Source: Planctomycetota bacterium (GTDB lineage Bacteria > Planctomycetota > UBA11346). From it: a DNA stretch of 6,911 bases. A program made the position numbers and the translations under genes. The notes under the pieces were generated by a model, which was given only the letters and a program-made list of their open reading frames with translations, was not told the origin of the DNA and ran no database searches. The DNA is taken from assembly GCA_007131555.1 (NCBI GenBank), contig SLQH01000018.1, positions 1 to 6,911 on the forward strand, given 5' to 3'. Below, piece after piece: positions 1 to 5,084 of this stretch; the first letter of the stretch is position 1, and each line of letters begins with the position of its first letter.

Positions 1-2
1 CG

Positions 3-695
3 GCTGTTGGCACCTCCACCGCCACCTCCGATTTTCAGACGGTAGAATATGATGACGATGGCTATGATGACGGGCCACGCTCGACCGGCAGTTCGGTACG
101 GCGCAGTGTCCGGAGTCAGCGCGTGCGCCGAACGGCGCCCAAGACCCACTGGATCTGGCCAGTGGTCCTGGCGTTGACCATCATCATCTTGGGATTCTTC
201 GTGGCGCCCTATGTCCATCTCCAGATTGCGCATTTCGACAAGGAAGCCGATACCTACCGTGACAACCAGGGCTCGTTGATGGCGGTCACGTATCGTTATC
301 ACGGCATCCAGGACAATTTCTGGACTGATCTGGCCAGTACGGTGGTGGGTTTCACCATCGAACCGGACCGAGGCCTGTGGGAGCAGCGGGGCGTGGAAGG
401 CCCGTACGTGCCGATTGATCAGATTGATCCCTTGCAACCCCTGGTTTTCCGTTATCGGCACTTTTTGGGTCAGTTTGCTGACGGTCGCAGCGATGAAGAC
501 GCTCTGCGGCAGCGTTATCGTAGCTGGGTGATCACGCGGATCGAAGATGAACCGAGTGCCGATGATCCGCGGGTCCATATTCCCCGTCAGGCCATCGCTA
601 CGACTCAGGACGGTGTCGAAACCTACAATGTCCGGGTGGTTCCGGATGCAGTGGACGGCATTGAGCGCTACGAGCCGGAAGTCACGCATCGTTGA
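3..695 (+). CDS. Single-pass membrane protein, 5'-truncated by the window edge
   Basis: The frame is open from base 3 to the TGA at 693-695, giving 230 visible residues. A GTG at 123 could start a 190-residue protein, but the frame continues upstream without a stop to the edge, so I treat the gene as truncated. The visible part begins with a low-complexity Thr/Ser stretch, then an acidic run (YDDDGYDDG, residues about 16-24) and a basic stretch rich in Arg (about 33-43). One hydrophobic segment follows at about 50-72 (WIWPVVLALTIIILGFFVAP). The C-terminal 155 or so residues are soluble and rich in charged residues and Trp/Tyr. The layout suggests a cytoplasmic disordered or regulatory N-terminal part, one membrane span and an extracytoplasmic domain, since the Arg-rich side precedes the span. 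I do not recognise the family and assign no function. An obvious ribosome-binding site ahead of GTG 123 is lacking, which also favours the longer form. Confidence 0.75.
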   Translation, partial: AVGTSTATSDFQTVEYDDDGYDDGPRSTGSSVRRSVRSQRVRRTAPKTHWIWPVVLALTIIILGFFVAPYVHLQIAHFDKEADTYRDNQGSLMAVTYRYHGIQDNFWTDLASTVVGFTIEPDRGLWEQRGVEGPYVPIDQIDPLQPLVFRYRHFLGQFADGRSDEDALRQRYRSWVITRIEDEPSADDPRVHIPRQAIATTQDGVETYNVRVVPDAVDGIERYEPEVTHR

Positions 696-761
696 CCCCT
701 CGCTAGCGCTTGGTGCGGGTCTCCCAGGGATCGAGCTGTCATGCCGCTCAAGCCTGTGTTG

Positions 762-779
762 TAGGCTCCAATGAGCCTA
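762..779 (+). terminator. Short perfect hairpin after the membrane protein gene
   Basis: TAGGCTC (762-768) pairs with GAGCCTA (773-779) around a CAAT loop. It lies 67 bases after the stop codon of the upstream gene. Only a weak T-containing stretch (TGCTTT) follows, so this is a poor intrinsic terminator at best. It is listed because it is the only stem of this quality close to that gene's 3' end. Confidence 0.25.
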
Positions 780-1244
780 TGCTTTGGTGGGCCTAAATCT
801 CGCAGCTTGACCATGGATTTTGGCTATTGGGTAGCTGTTCAAGCGGATATCCGCAGACAGAGCCAGTTCGCCTTCTGGGTGAAAGCCTGAATCTGTCTAT
901 ATCGTCTTGCTAGAGCAGCCCTACAGCCTCCAGTCTAAAGCCTACAGCCGGATTTAGGGTGAGCGCGTAGGCGGGGCTGAGTCCCTGAGCCGTAACGGCA
1001 TCGCGTCTGCCAGATGTCCTGTTCTGTCCTGGCGTGTAGCGAACGATCTCGTCACCATGGAGCGCTATGGGCGTTGCTAGCCAAGCCGCTTCTCCGCGGC
1101 GTCCATGCTTGCTATGCCGTACATCCTGTATAGGATGGCTGCCATGCTGCGGATATCTGTCCGTCCGTGGTTCGGACCAAGTTCCTTGAAAGAACCGGCG
1201 TCGCGTCGTCAAGTGACGTCCAGAACACCCCTTTTCCATGTTGT

Positions 1245-1249
1245 GGGAG
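1245..1249 (+). promoter_or_regulatory. Ribosome-binding site fixing the start of the OmpA-type lipoprotein
   Basis: GGGAG lies 7 bases before the ATG at 1257. The same frame is open upstream to a GTG at 1167, but only the ATG at 1257 puts a proper lipoprotein signal peptide at the N-terminus. The site and the signal peptide therefore agree on the start. Confidence 0.7.
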
Positions 1250-1256
1250 TCACCGC

Positions 1257-1913
1257 ATGAGCGTATACCGCATCCTTCTCGTGCCCATCTTTGCCGTCCT
1301 GCTGATGGTCGGATGTAGTGGGCGTCGTCCAGCCGGTGAGATGGACGAACTGCACGCCGATAACACCCGATTGACCAATGAACTGGCCAATCTGCATCGC
1401 TCCAATGTTGAATTGGAACGGCAGCGCAATGAGGCTCGTAATGAGTTGATCCGTCTGCGCGAGACCAATGTCGGCTTGGAGCGGCAGTTGCGCGAGGGTC
1501 TGTCCCGTGAAGGTTGGGGCCGGGGCATTGAGGTCATAGAGGGTGGGCGTGGTTTGCGGATGGGTGACGAGTTCCTGTTCGCTCGTGGTTCGGCCAACCT
1601 GACCGAAAACGGTCGGGCGGCCATCGCCGAGATCGCCACCCGTTTGCGGCAATCCGATTACGCTGATACCAATATCGTCATTGAGGGACATACTGATCCC
1701 ACCCCTGTGACCCGTCCCGAGACGGTGCGTCAGTTCCAGGACAACTGGGGTCTGTCGGCGATGCGTTCTGCCGCTGTGGTGCGTGAATTGCCGACCGCCG
1801 GAATCCATCCGTCCCGTCTGCAAGGTGTCTTCCGCGCTGAGCACTCGCCCATTCCTGGCGCCAGCAACGAGAAGAACCGTCGCGTTGAGATCTTTGTTTC
1901 GCTGCGCAAGTGA
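1257..1913 (+). CDS. OmpA/MotB-like peptidoglycan-binding lipoprotein with coiled coil
   Basis: This 218-residue protein is a predicted outer-membrane lipoprotein that ties the envelope to peptidoglycan, the role of Pal and related OmpA-family proteins. Residues 1-19 form a signal peptide ending in the lipobox LMVG-C, with Cys20 as the lipidated residue. Ser21 at +2 is consistent with transfer to the outer membrane. Residues about 27-82 form a heptad-like coiled coil rich in Leu, Glu, Asn and Arg. The C-terminal OmpA domain (about 103-218) has GHTD (Asp147), LSAMR (Arg170), a GIHPSRL segment and a final KNRRVEI. In OmpA-type domains the corresponding Asp and Arg contact the diaminopimelate of the peptide stem. 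The DNWGLSAMR segment is closer to MotB than to Pal, but the MotB transmembrane helix and plug are missing, so this is not a stator protein. GGGAG precedes the chosen ATG by 7 bases. No tol genes are in view, so I do not call it pal. Confidence 0.9.
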   Translation: MSVYRILLVPIFAVLLMVGCSGRRPAGEMDELHADNTRLTNELANLHRSNVELERQRNEARNELIRLRETNVGLERQLREGLSREGWGRGIEVIEGGRGLRMGDEFLFARGSANLTENGRAAIAEIATRLRQSDYADTNIVIEGHTDPTPVTRPETVRQFQDNWGLSAMRSAAVVRELPTAGIHPSRLQGVFRAEHSPIPGASNEKNRRVEIFVSLRK

Positions 1914-1920
1914 CCGTATG

Positions 1921-1943
1921 GAGGCCGGAGCCGTCCCGGCCTC
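1921..1943 (+). terminator. GC-rich hairpin just after the lipoprotein stop codon
   Basis: GAGGCCGG (1921-1928) pairs perfectly with CCGGCCTC (1936-1943) around a 7-base loop, 7 bases after the TGA. There is no T-run after it, so termination would have to be weak or factor-dependent. It may instead protect the 3' end of the message. Confidence 0.4.
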
Positions 1944-1986
1944 ATCCACACCCTACGGTCTAGATGGCCTTGGCGAGGCCTGTCCG

Positions 1987-2017
1987 GCCGCCCTTCCCAG
2001 CACACGGGAAGGGCGGC
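1987..2017. terminator. Strong 12-bp hairpin between convergent genes
   Basis: GCCGCCCTTCCC (1987-1998) pairs perfectly with GGGAAGGGCGGC (2006-2017) around the 7-base loop AGCACAC. It is the most stable-looking stem in the window and lies 73 bases after the OmpA-type gene. No clean T-run flanks it on either strand (TTGG follows on +). A terminator or mRNA 3'-end stabiliser is the simplest reading, but a structured RNA or repeat is possible. Confidence 0.5.
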
Positions 2018-2240
2018 TTGGCGTATCAGGACGGCTGCTTGCTTGAAAGGTGAGCAGCCACAAGTGCAGTCGTTCCCTGGATTTCCAGGTTCTGTCGCCG
2101 TGCTGGTGCACATGAGAGGCAGCGCGATGCAGATGGGGAGCTCCAACGGTGTTTGCCGTGAATTGAGGGCGTTCCTGCTTTCCTCCTAAGGGCAATGGCG
2201 TTCAGCAACGGCGTCCCCAAGCCTCCGATCTCAAGTTCAG

Positions 2241-2345
2241 CATTCATCATGATATTGCGCCCCTTCAGGGCTCGGTGATGATACGGGGCCTTTACCCAGG
2301 GCGTTGCCCTGGGCTGATTCATGACGCCCCTTCGGGGTTGCCGCA
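2241..2345. repeat. Candidate interspersed repeat built of three GC-rich hairpins
   Basis: Three stems follow each other: CCC-TTCA-GGG (about 2261-2270), the perfect CCCAGGGC-GTT-GCCCTGGG (2295-2313) and CCCC-TTC-GGGG (2327-2337). Their order, and the phrases CGCCCCTTCAGGGCT, ACCCAGGGCGTTGCCCTGGG and CGCCCCTTCGGGG, match my memory of a short, often multi-copy intergenic element in planctomycete and verrucomicrobial genomes. Its minus-strand reading is often mis-annotated as short proteins containing PRATPWV and ALKGRN, and both strings occur here in the minus frame across the element. Only one copy lies in this window, so repetition cannot be shown from the sequence itself. The boundaries are approximate. 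Confidence 0.5.
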
Positions 2346-2458
2346 CAGTGGTCCAGACTCCTGGTGCTTTTGTGAGGATCCAGGTGGGCCAGTAAGTCAG
2401 CGCTGGTCAAGCTGGGGATTTGGACTGGAAATATCCAATGCAATGGCCGCATTCAGGC

Positions 2459-3331
2459 TCAGCCGTCTGTGGCGATGTCCTGGACGACAAACGGAATATG
2501 CCAGTCTGGATCGCTGCTGATGCGGGCTAGGCGGCGCCAATAGCCGAACTGTGACCCTGGACTCTGCTGCATCGCCACCATGCCGCCTGCGCTTGGACTC
2601 CAGAACTCGTACACATCAATTGATGTGCCGGTCACGTCGCCAACCGTTTCAATCGCCACCTGATAGCAGTCATCAAAGGTTCCGAAGGGGGTCTCGACGG
2701 TGACTCCCGCCGCCTCCAGACGTCGTTGTGCGGTGTACGTCTCAACGGCCTGCCCGCCACCGACCAGGGGGCGTTCATCGGTGATTTCGTCCCAGGTATC
2801 GCCTACCGAGGGGGCGTTTGCAGGCAGGATGATACCGGCATCCTGCCAGGCAACAAAGACCGCCGTGTCTTGTCTGACATAGCCGACTTCAAAGATTTCA
2901 CCGTTGTGTCCATGAGCCCAGGCGTCCATGTTGGTTTCCGGTGACCAGACATGGTCATCAGGGGAACCTGCTGCGGCATCTGTGGCGGTATGCTGCTGGC
3001 AATACAGGATGTCAGTGCCGATGTCCGATAAATAATGTATGCCATAGCTCACCGCCCAGCTGCGACCATCATTGATGGTCTCGCCGTCGGCATCGTAGCC
3101 TTGGTAGATCCAGGTTTCGCCACTACAAGCTGCGAAGCCCAGCCAGTGTCCGGAAAAGTCAGCCGCTGCTGACTGCAGGCGCACGCCGGCGACCTGTGGG
3201 GTGGACGATGAGCCGCCACCGTTGGAGCAGGCGATCAGCACGATGATGGTCGATATGATGGGCAGCAGATGGAGGCGGGACATGGGAGGTACCTGCGGGT
3301 TGAGATGGTCTTTGGGACGGTGTTTCGTCAT
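2459..3331 (-). CDS. Predicted lipoprotein of unknown function
   Basis: A 290-residue protein if translated from the ATG at 3331, which has GAAGG 8 bases upstream. An internal ATG at 3283 would give a more usual 19-residue signal sequence, so the start is uncertain by 48 bases. From the longer start, the hydrophobic segment at about 20-34 ends in the lipobox LIAC, with Cys35 the lipidated residue. A flexible SNGGGSSS linker follows. The body (about 58-275) is rich in Trp, Tyr, Asp and Gly, with further Cys at 69, 111 and 222, and looks like a beta-rich secreted domain. Segments VGDTW (176-180), TPFGTFDDCYQVAIE (214-228) and YEFWSPSAGGMVAM (241-254) follow a pattern common in uncharacterised secreted bacterial proteins, where V-x-TPFGTFxDC and YWxPGxG-type strands recur. 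I cannot name the family or a function. It is convergent with the OmpA-type gene and lies 156 bases downstream of the transporter gene on the same strand. Confidence 0.85.
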   Translation of the reverse strand: MTKHRPKDHLNPQVPPMSRLHLLPIISTIIVLIACSNGGGSSSTPQVAGVRLQSAAADFSGHWLGFAACSGETWIYQGYDADGETINDGRSWAVSYGIHYLSDIGTDILYCQQHTATDAAAGSPDDHVWSPETNMDAWAHGHNGEIFEVGYVRQDTAVFVAWQDAGIILPANAPSVGDTWDEITDERPLVGGGQAVETYTAQRRLEAAGVTVETPFGTFDDCYQVAIETVGDVTGTSIDVYEFWSPSAGGMVAMQQSPGSQFGYWRRLARISSDPDWHIPFVVQDIATDG

Positions 3332-3352
3332 TGCTCAGGCCTTCAGAAACGG

Positions 3353-3380
3353 GTGAACGGCGCAAAAACTCCGCGTTCAC
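3353..3380. other. Inverted repeat upstream of the unknown lipoprotein gene
   Basis: GTGAAC (3353-3358) and GTTCAC (3375-3380) pair, and GCG/CGC inside them can extend the stem past one bulged base. It lies 22 bases before the ATG at 3331, in the 156-base gap after the transporter gene. A T-rich stretch sits in the loop on the minus strand rather than after the stem, so it does not look like an intrinsic terminator for the transporter. An operator or leader hairpin is possible. A direct repeat GATCAA at 3447-3452 and 3458-3463, spaced 11 bases apart, lies in the same gap. Confidence 0.3.
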
Positions 3381-3487
3381 ATACTACTTTGGCAATCAAC
3401 TCTCTTGAGGGTTCATTGTCGCTGTGCGGGACATCGGTCCAGTCATGATCAAGCCAGGATCAACACGCAGTCATAGAGGACCGCAAT

Positions 3488-4687
3488 CTACAGGGCATGC
3501 TGGTTGGGGCGGGGTGCGTGATCGTTGTTGTCCTGCTGTCTCGATAGCCGCCCTTCCCAGGCCACCAGGATGGCCATCAGTACGAACAGCGGCGGCATGA
3601 CATGCCAGGCCATCTGCAGGCCAACCTGATCTCCGAGTACTCCCAACAGCCAGGCTGACAGGGCAAAGCCGGGGATTCCTGCGGCTGAGAGCAGGATGAA
3701 CAGGGCTGTGGTATTGGTCTGGAGGCGATCAGCAGCAAAGGACTGCAGGCTGGGCCACATGCAGGCTACTGCCAATCCGGCTCCCAGCAGCAGGAACATG
3801 ACCTGACCGGTATTGCTGGCCCATGGCACCAGCAGGGCGAAACCGAGGCCACCCAGGGAGCTGATCAGCAATAGCGCAGCAATATGCTGTTGTCGTAACA
3901 GCCAGCCGCTGGCGAAGCGACCGAGCATCATGCCTCCGGCGAAGCAGGCGGTGGCAAAGCCGCCGGCCCGAGGCAAACCGTCCAGATGCAACTGGATGTA
4001 GCTCGCGCTCCAGAACGTGAAGCCGCCTTCCATCATCCCGGCCAGCAACATCATCACGGCGAAGACCCAGAAGCGACGCTGCCGCAGTACGGTCCACTTA
4101 TGCCCCAGGGCGCTGCGGGCGCGGTGACGCGGTTCGCGCAGGTTGCGGATGCGGCGCAGGAAGGCGATGCCGGTGAGGATGCCCAGCAGGCCCATGGCGG
4201 CCACGATGACCCGCCAGTGCACCCCGATGGTCAACAGTTCACCGCCGCTCAATACGGTCAGCAGCACCCCCAACGACCAGAAGGCATTGATGCGGTTGAG
4301 GTGACGACCTGAATCCTGTGGGTGGAGGTCCTGGACCAGGGGGTTGATCAGGGCTTCCATGATGCCGCCGCCAATGCCCACCATGCCAAGGGCGACCAGT
4401 ACTCCGGCGTAGCCGACGCCTATTGCGTAACACAGGCCGCCGATTCCCAGGGTGATTGCTCCGACGCCCAGGGTCAGGACCTTGCCCCAACGAGCCGCCA
4501 GCGGGCCGCTGATCCCCAGCATCAGCACGATCATCACATTGCGCAGGGCTTCCAGAAAGCCGCCCTGGCTGAGGCTCAGACCAAGACTTCTGCTCAGGGC
4601 CACCAGACAGATGGGAGTGACGGTCGCGCTGGCCGCGTAGGTGATGAAGCCGAGGCTGGCCACGCGATCCAGGGGATGCGATCGCAT
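3488..4687 (-). CDS. Major facilitator superfamily (MFS) transporter
   Basis: A 399-residue inner-membrane protein with about twelve hydrophobic segments, a standard MFS size. Numbering from the ATG at 4687, the first span starts near residue 9. The loop between spans 2 and 3 carries GPLAARWGK (61-69), a variant of the family's conserved loop motif. GIGGGIMEALINPLVQDLHP (about 104-123) and an FWSLG segment follow. A basic central loop (about 178-205, rich in Arg) separates the two six-helix halves. Three in-frame starts are possible: TTG 4759 with GAGG 8 bases upstream, ATG 4723, and ATG 4687. I chose 4687 because it gives a normal short cytoplasmic N-terminus and clears the divergent promoter at 4753-4781; 4759 would make 423 residues and overlap that promoter. 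The substrate cannot be read from the sequence. It is divergent from a riboswitch-controlled B12 receptor gene, which hints at, but does not show, a role in corrinoid or related nutrient transport. Confidence 0.9.
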   Translation of the reverse strand: MRSHPLDRVASLGFITYAASATVTPICLVALSRSLGLSLSQGGFLEALRNVMIVLMLGISGPLAARWGKVLTLGVGAITLGIGGLCYAIGVGYAGVLVALGMVGIGGGIMEALINPLVQDLHPQDSGRHLNRINAFWSLGVLLTVLSGGELLTIGVHWRVIVAAMGLLGILTGIAFLRRIRNLREPRHRARSALGHKWTVLRQRRFWVFAVMMLLAGMMEGGFTFWSASYIQLHLDGLPRAGGFATACFAGGMMLGRFASGWLLRQQHIAALLLISSLGGLGFALLVPWASNTGQVMFLLLGAGLAVACMWPSLQSFAADRLQTNTTALFILLSAAGIPGFALSAWLLGVLGDQVGLQMAWHVMPPLFVLMAILVAWEGRLSRQQDNNDHAPRPNQHAL

Positions 4688-4752
4688 GGTCGGACTGTGG
4701 CGCTGATCGGGCCTCAGACAAGCCATCGGCCTGTCGTGGGCAGCGAAGCGTG

Positions 4753-4781
4753 TTGACAATCATCCAGCCTCGTCGTAGACA
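4753..4781 (+). promoter_or_regulatory. Sigma70-type promoter of the riboswitch-receptor transcript
   Basis: A perfect -35 hexamer TTGACA (4753-4758) is followed, after exactly 17 bases, by TAGACA (4776-4781), a weak -10 matching the consensus at three of six positions. A start site 7 bases after the -10 falls at 4788, exactly where the first pairing helix of the riboswitch begins. That coincidence is the main support for this promoter. It lies in the 5' region of the divergent transporter gene. Confidence 0.6.
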
Positions 4782-4787
4782 GTGCTC

Positions 4788-4961
4788 GTCAAGGTTGGCG
4801 TAGCAGACTTTTGCCTGCTGCCCAGAGGGAAGCCGGTGTGAATCCGGCACGGACCCGCCACTGTGACCGGGGACCGACCCATCAGAACCACTGCCGAGAT
4901 CGACATCGGTGGGAAGGGATGGGTATCGGGACGATCCGGGAGTCAGGAGACCTGCCTTGAC
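4788..4961 (+). promoter_or_regulatory. Cobalamin (B12) riboswitch aptamer
   Basis: This leader RNA binds a cobalamin and controls the receptor gene 123 bases downstream. The family's signature B12 box is at 4831-4866: GCCGG (4832-4836) pairs with CCGGC (4844-4848), followed by ACGGACCCGCCACTGTGA. The second signature, AGTCAGGAGACCTGCC, is at 4941-4956. The closing helix is explicit: GTCAAGG (4788-4794) pairs with CCTTGAC (4955-4961). A long peripheral arm is formed by CCGA-CCCATC (4874-4883) pairing with GATGGG-TA-TCGG (4918-4929), capped by a smaller stem (CCGA 4894-4897 with TCGG 4906-4909). Such an arm is usual in adenosylcobalamin-type members, so I lean to that ligand, though methyl- or hydroxocobalamin types cannot be excluded. 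The orientation points to the receptor, not to the divergent transporter. Confidence 0.95.
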
Positions 4962-5084
4962 CGCGTTGCACCCGTATTCCTCCGGGCATGGGGATGACGG
5001 GCCTCTGCTGGCGGTGAGATCCCTCGCCGACGGGTGCAGGCGTCAGGCTGACGAACATCCCGTGGTGTATAAGGATGATCTCCC
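4962..5084 (+). promoter_or_regulatory. Candidate expression platform of the B12 riboswitch
   Basis: Two mutually exclusive structures can be drawn. In one, CCCG (4971-4974) pairs with CGGG (4983-4986) around a TATTCCTC loop whose ATTC can pair with GAAT (4840-4843) in the aptamer's loop 5, as the family's kissing loop does. GGCATGGGG (4985-4993) can then pair along most of its length with TCCCATGTC (5081-5089), masking the start codon. In the other, TGCACCCGT (4967-4975) pairs perfectly with ACGGGTGCA (5030-5038), which prevents the first hairpin. A further hairpin CGTCA-GGC-TGACG lies at 5041-5053, and the ribosome-binding site AAGGA is at 5071-5075. No hairpin followed by a T-run is visible, so control of translation seems likelier than transcription termination. 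The pairings were found by eye, without energy calculation. Confidence 0.45.

Larger units (their letters stand above)
696..1256. other. 561-base intergenic stretch with small hairpins, no convincing gene
   Basis: No frame here looks like a real protein. The longest, on the minus strand at about 910-1239, is rich in Arg, His and Gly, with no recognisable domain. Small symmetric elements are visible: the palindrome CGCTAGCG at 701-708, a 7-bp hairpin at 762-779, a perfect 12-bp palindrome GCGGATATCCGC at 843-854, a 5-bp hairpin at 1085-1100, CATCCT-GTAT-AGGATG at 1122-1137, GTCCG-TGGTT-CGGAC at 1163-1177 and CGTCA-AG-TGACG at 1207-1218. The 9-mer GCGGATATC recurs at 1149-1157, and CCTACAGCC occurs at 920-928 and 941-949. 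A weak sigma70-like pair, TTGCTA at 1109-1114 and TAGGAT at 1131-1136 with a 16-base spacer, could serve the downstream lipoprotein gene, but I would not rely on it. Confidence 0.6.
1914..2458. other. 545-base non-coding stretch between convergent genes
   Basis: This stretch separates the + strand OmpA-type gene from the - strand lipoprotein gene. Frames crossing it are Arg/Pro/His-rich and have no domain signature, so I see no gene. Besides the two stems listed separately, the left half contains GGCCT-TGGCG-AGGCC (1966-1980), GGCTGCT/AGCAGCC with a 13-base loop (2033-2059) and the near-palindrome CCTGGATTTCCAGG (2076-2089). The right half, from about 2241, holds three hairpins in a row that look like an interspersed repeat. 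On the minus strand, TAGGAGGA (2181-2188 region) resembles a Shine-Dalgarno site but has no start codon within a suitable distance. Confidence 0.6.

Noticed and set aside
910..1239. Minus-strand open frame of 109 codons in the intergenic stretch
   Set aside because: The composition is Arg/His/Gly-rich with no domain, signal or membrane segment, and it has no convincing ribosome-binding site. It overlaps the putative promoter and start region of the lipoprotein gene.
1209..1949. Minus-strand open frame of 246 codons opposite the OmpA-type lipoprotein
   Set aside because: It mirrors a gene with a clear signal peptide, coiled coil and OmpA domain, and its own translation has no recognisable features. 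It is a shadow frame.
1730..2146. Minus-strand frame with a Cys-containing segment (CTCGC), considered as a small metal-binding protein
   Set aside because: It begins inside the OmpA-type gene, crosses the hairpin cluster, and has Arg/Pro-rich composition elsewhere. The Cys residues lie in non-coding, structured DNA.
2181..2188. Strong Shine-Dalgarno-like TAGGAGGA on the minus strand
   Set aside because: No ATG, GTG or TTG lies within the 15 bases downstream on that strand, so it starts nothing.
2241..2345. Successive hairpins considered as a CRISPR array
   Set aside because: The three stems differ in sequence and spacing and there are no identical repeats with unique spacers. No cas genes are in view.
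2026..2346. Minus-strand frame of 106 codons containing PRATPWV and ALKGRN, considered as a gene
   Set aside because: The strings arise from the hairpin-rich repeat-like element, which I recall producing such spurious proteins in many genomes. It has no signal, domain or ribosome-binding site.
4239..4850. Minus-strand frame of 203 codons overlapping the transporter 5' end and the riboswitch
   Set aside because: It is Pro/Arg/Gly-rich, lies out of frame with the 12-span transporter, and runs through the antisense of a conserved riboswitch. It is a shadow frame.
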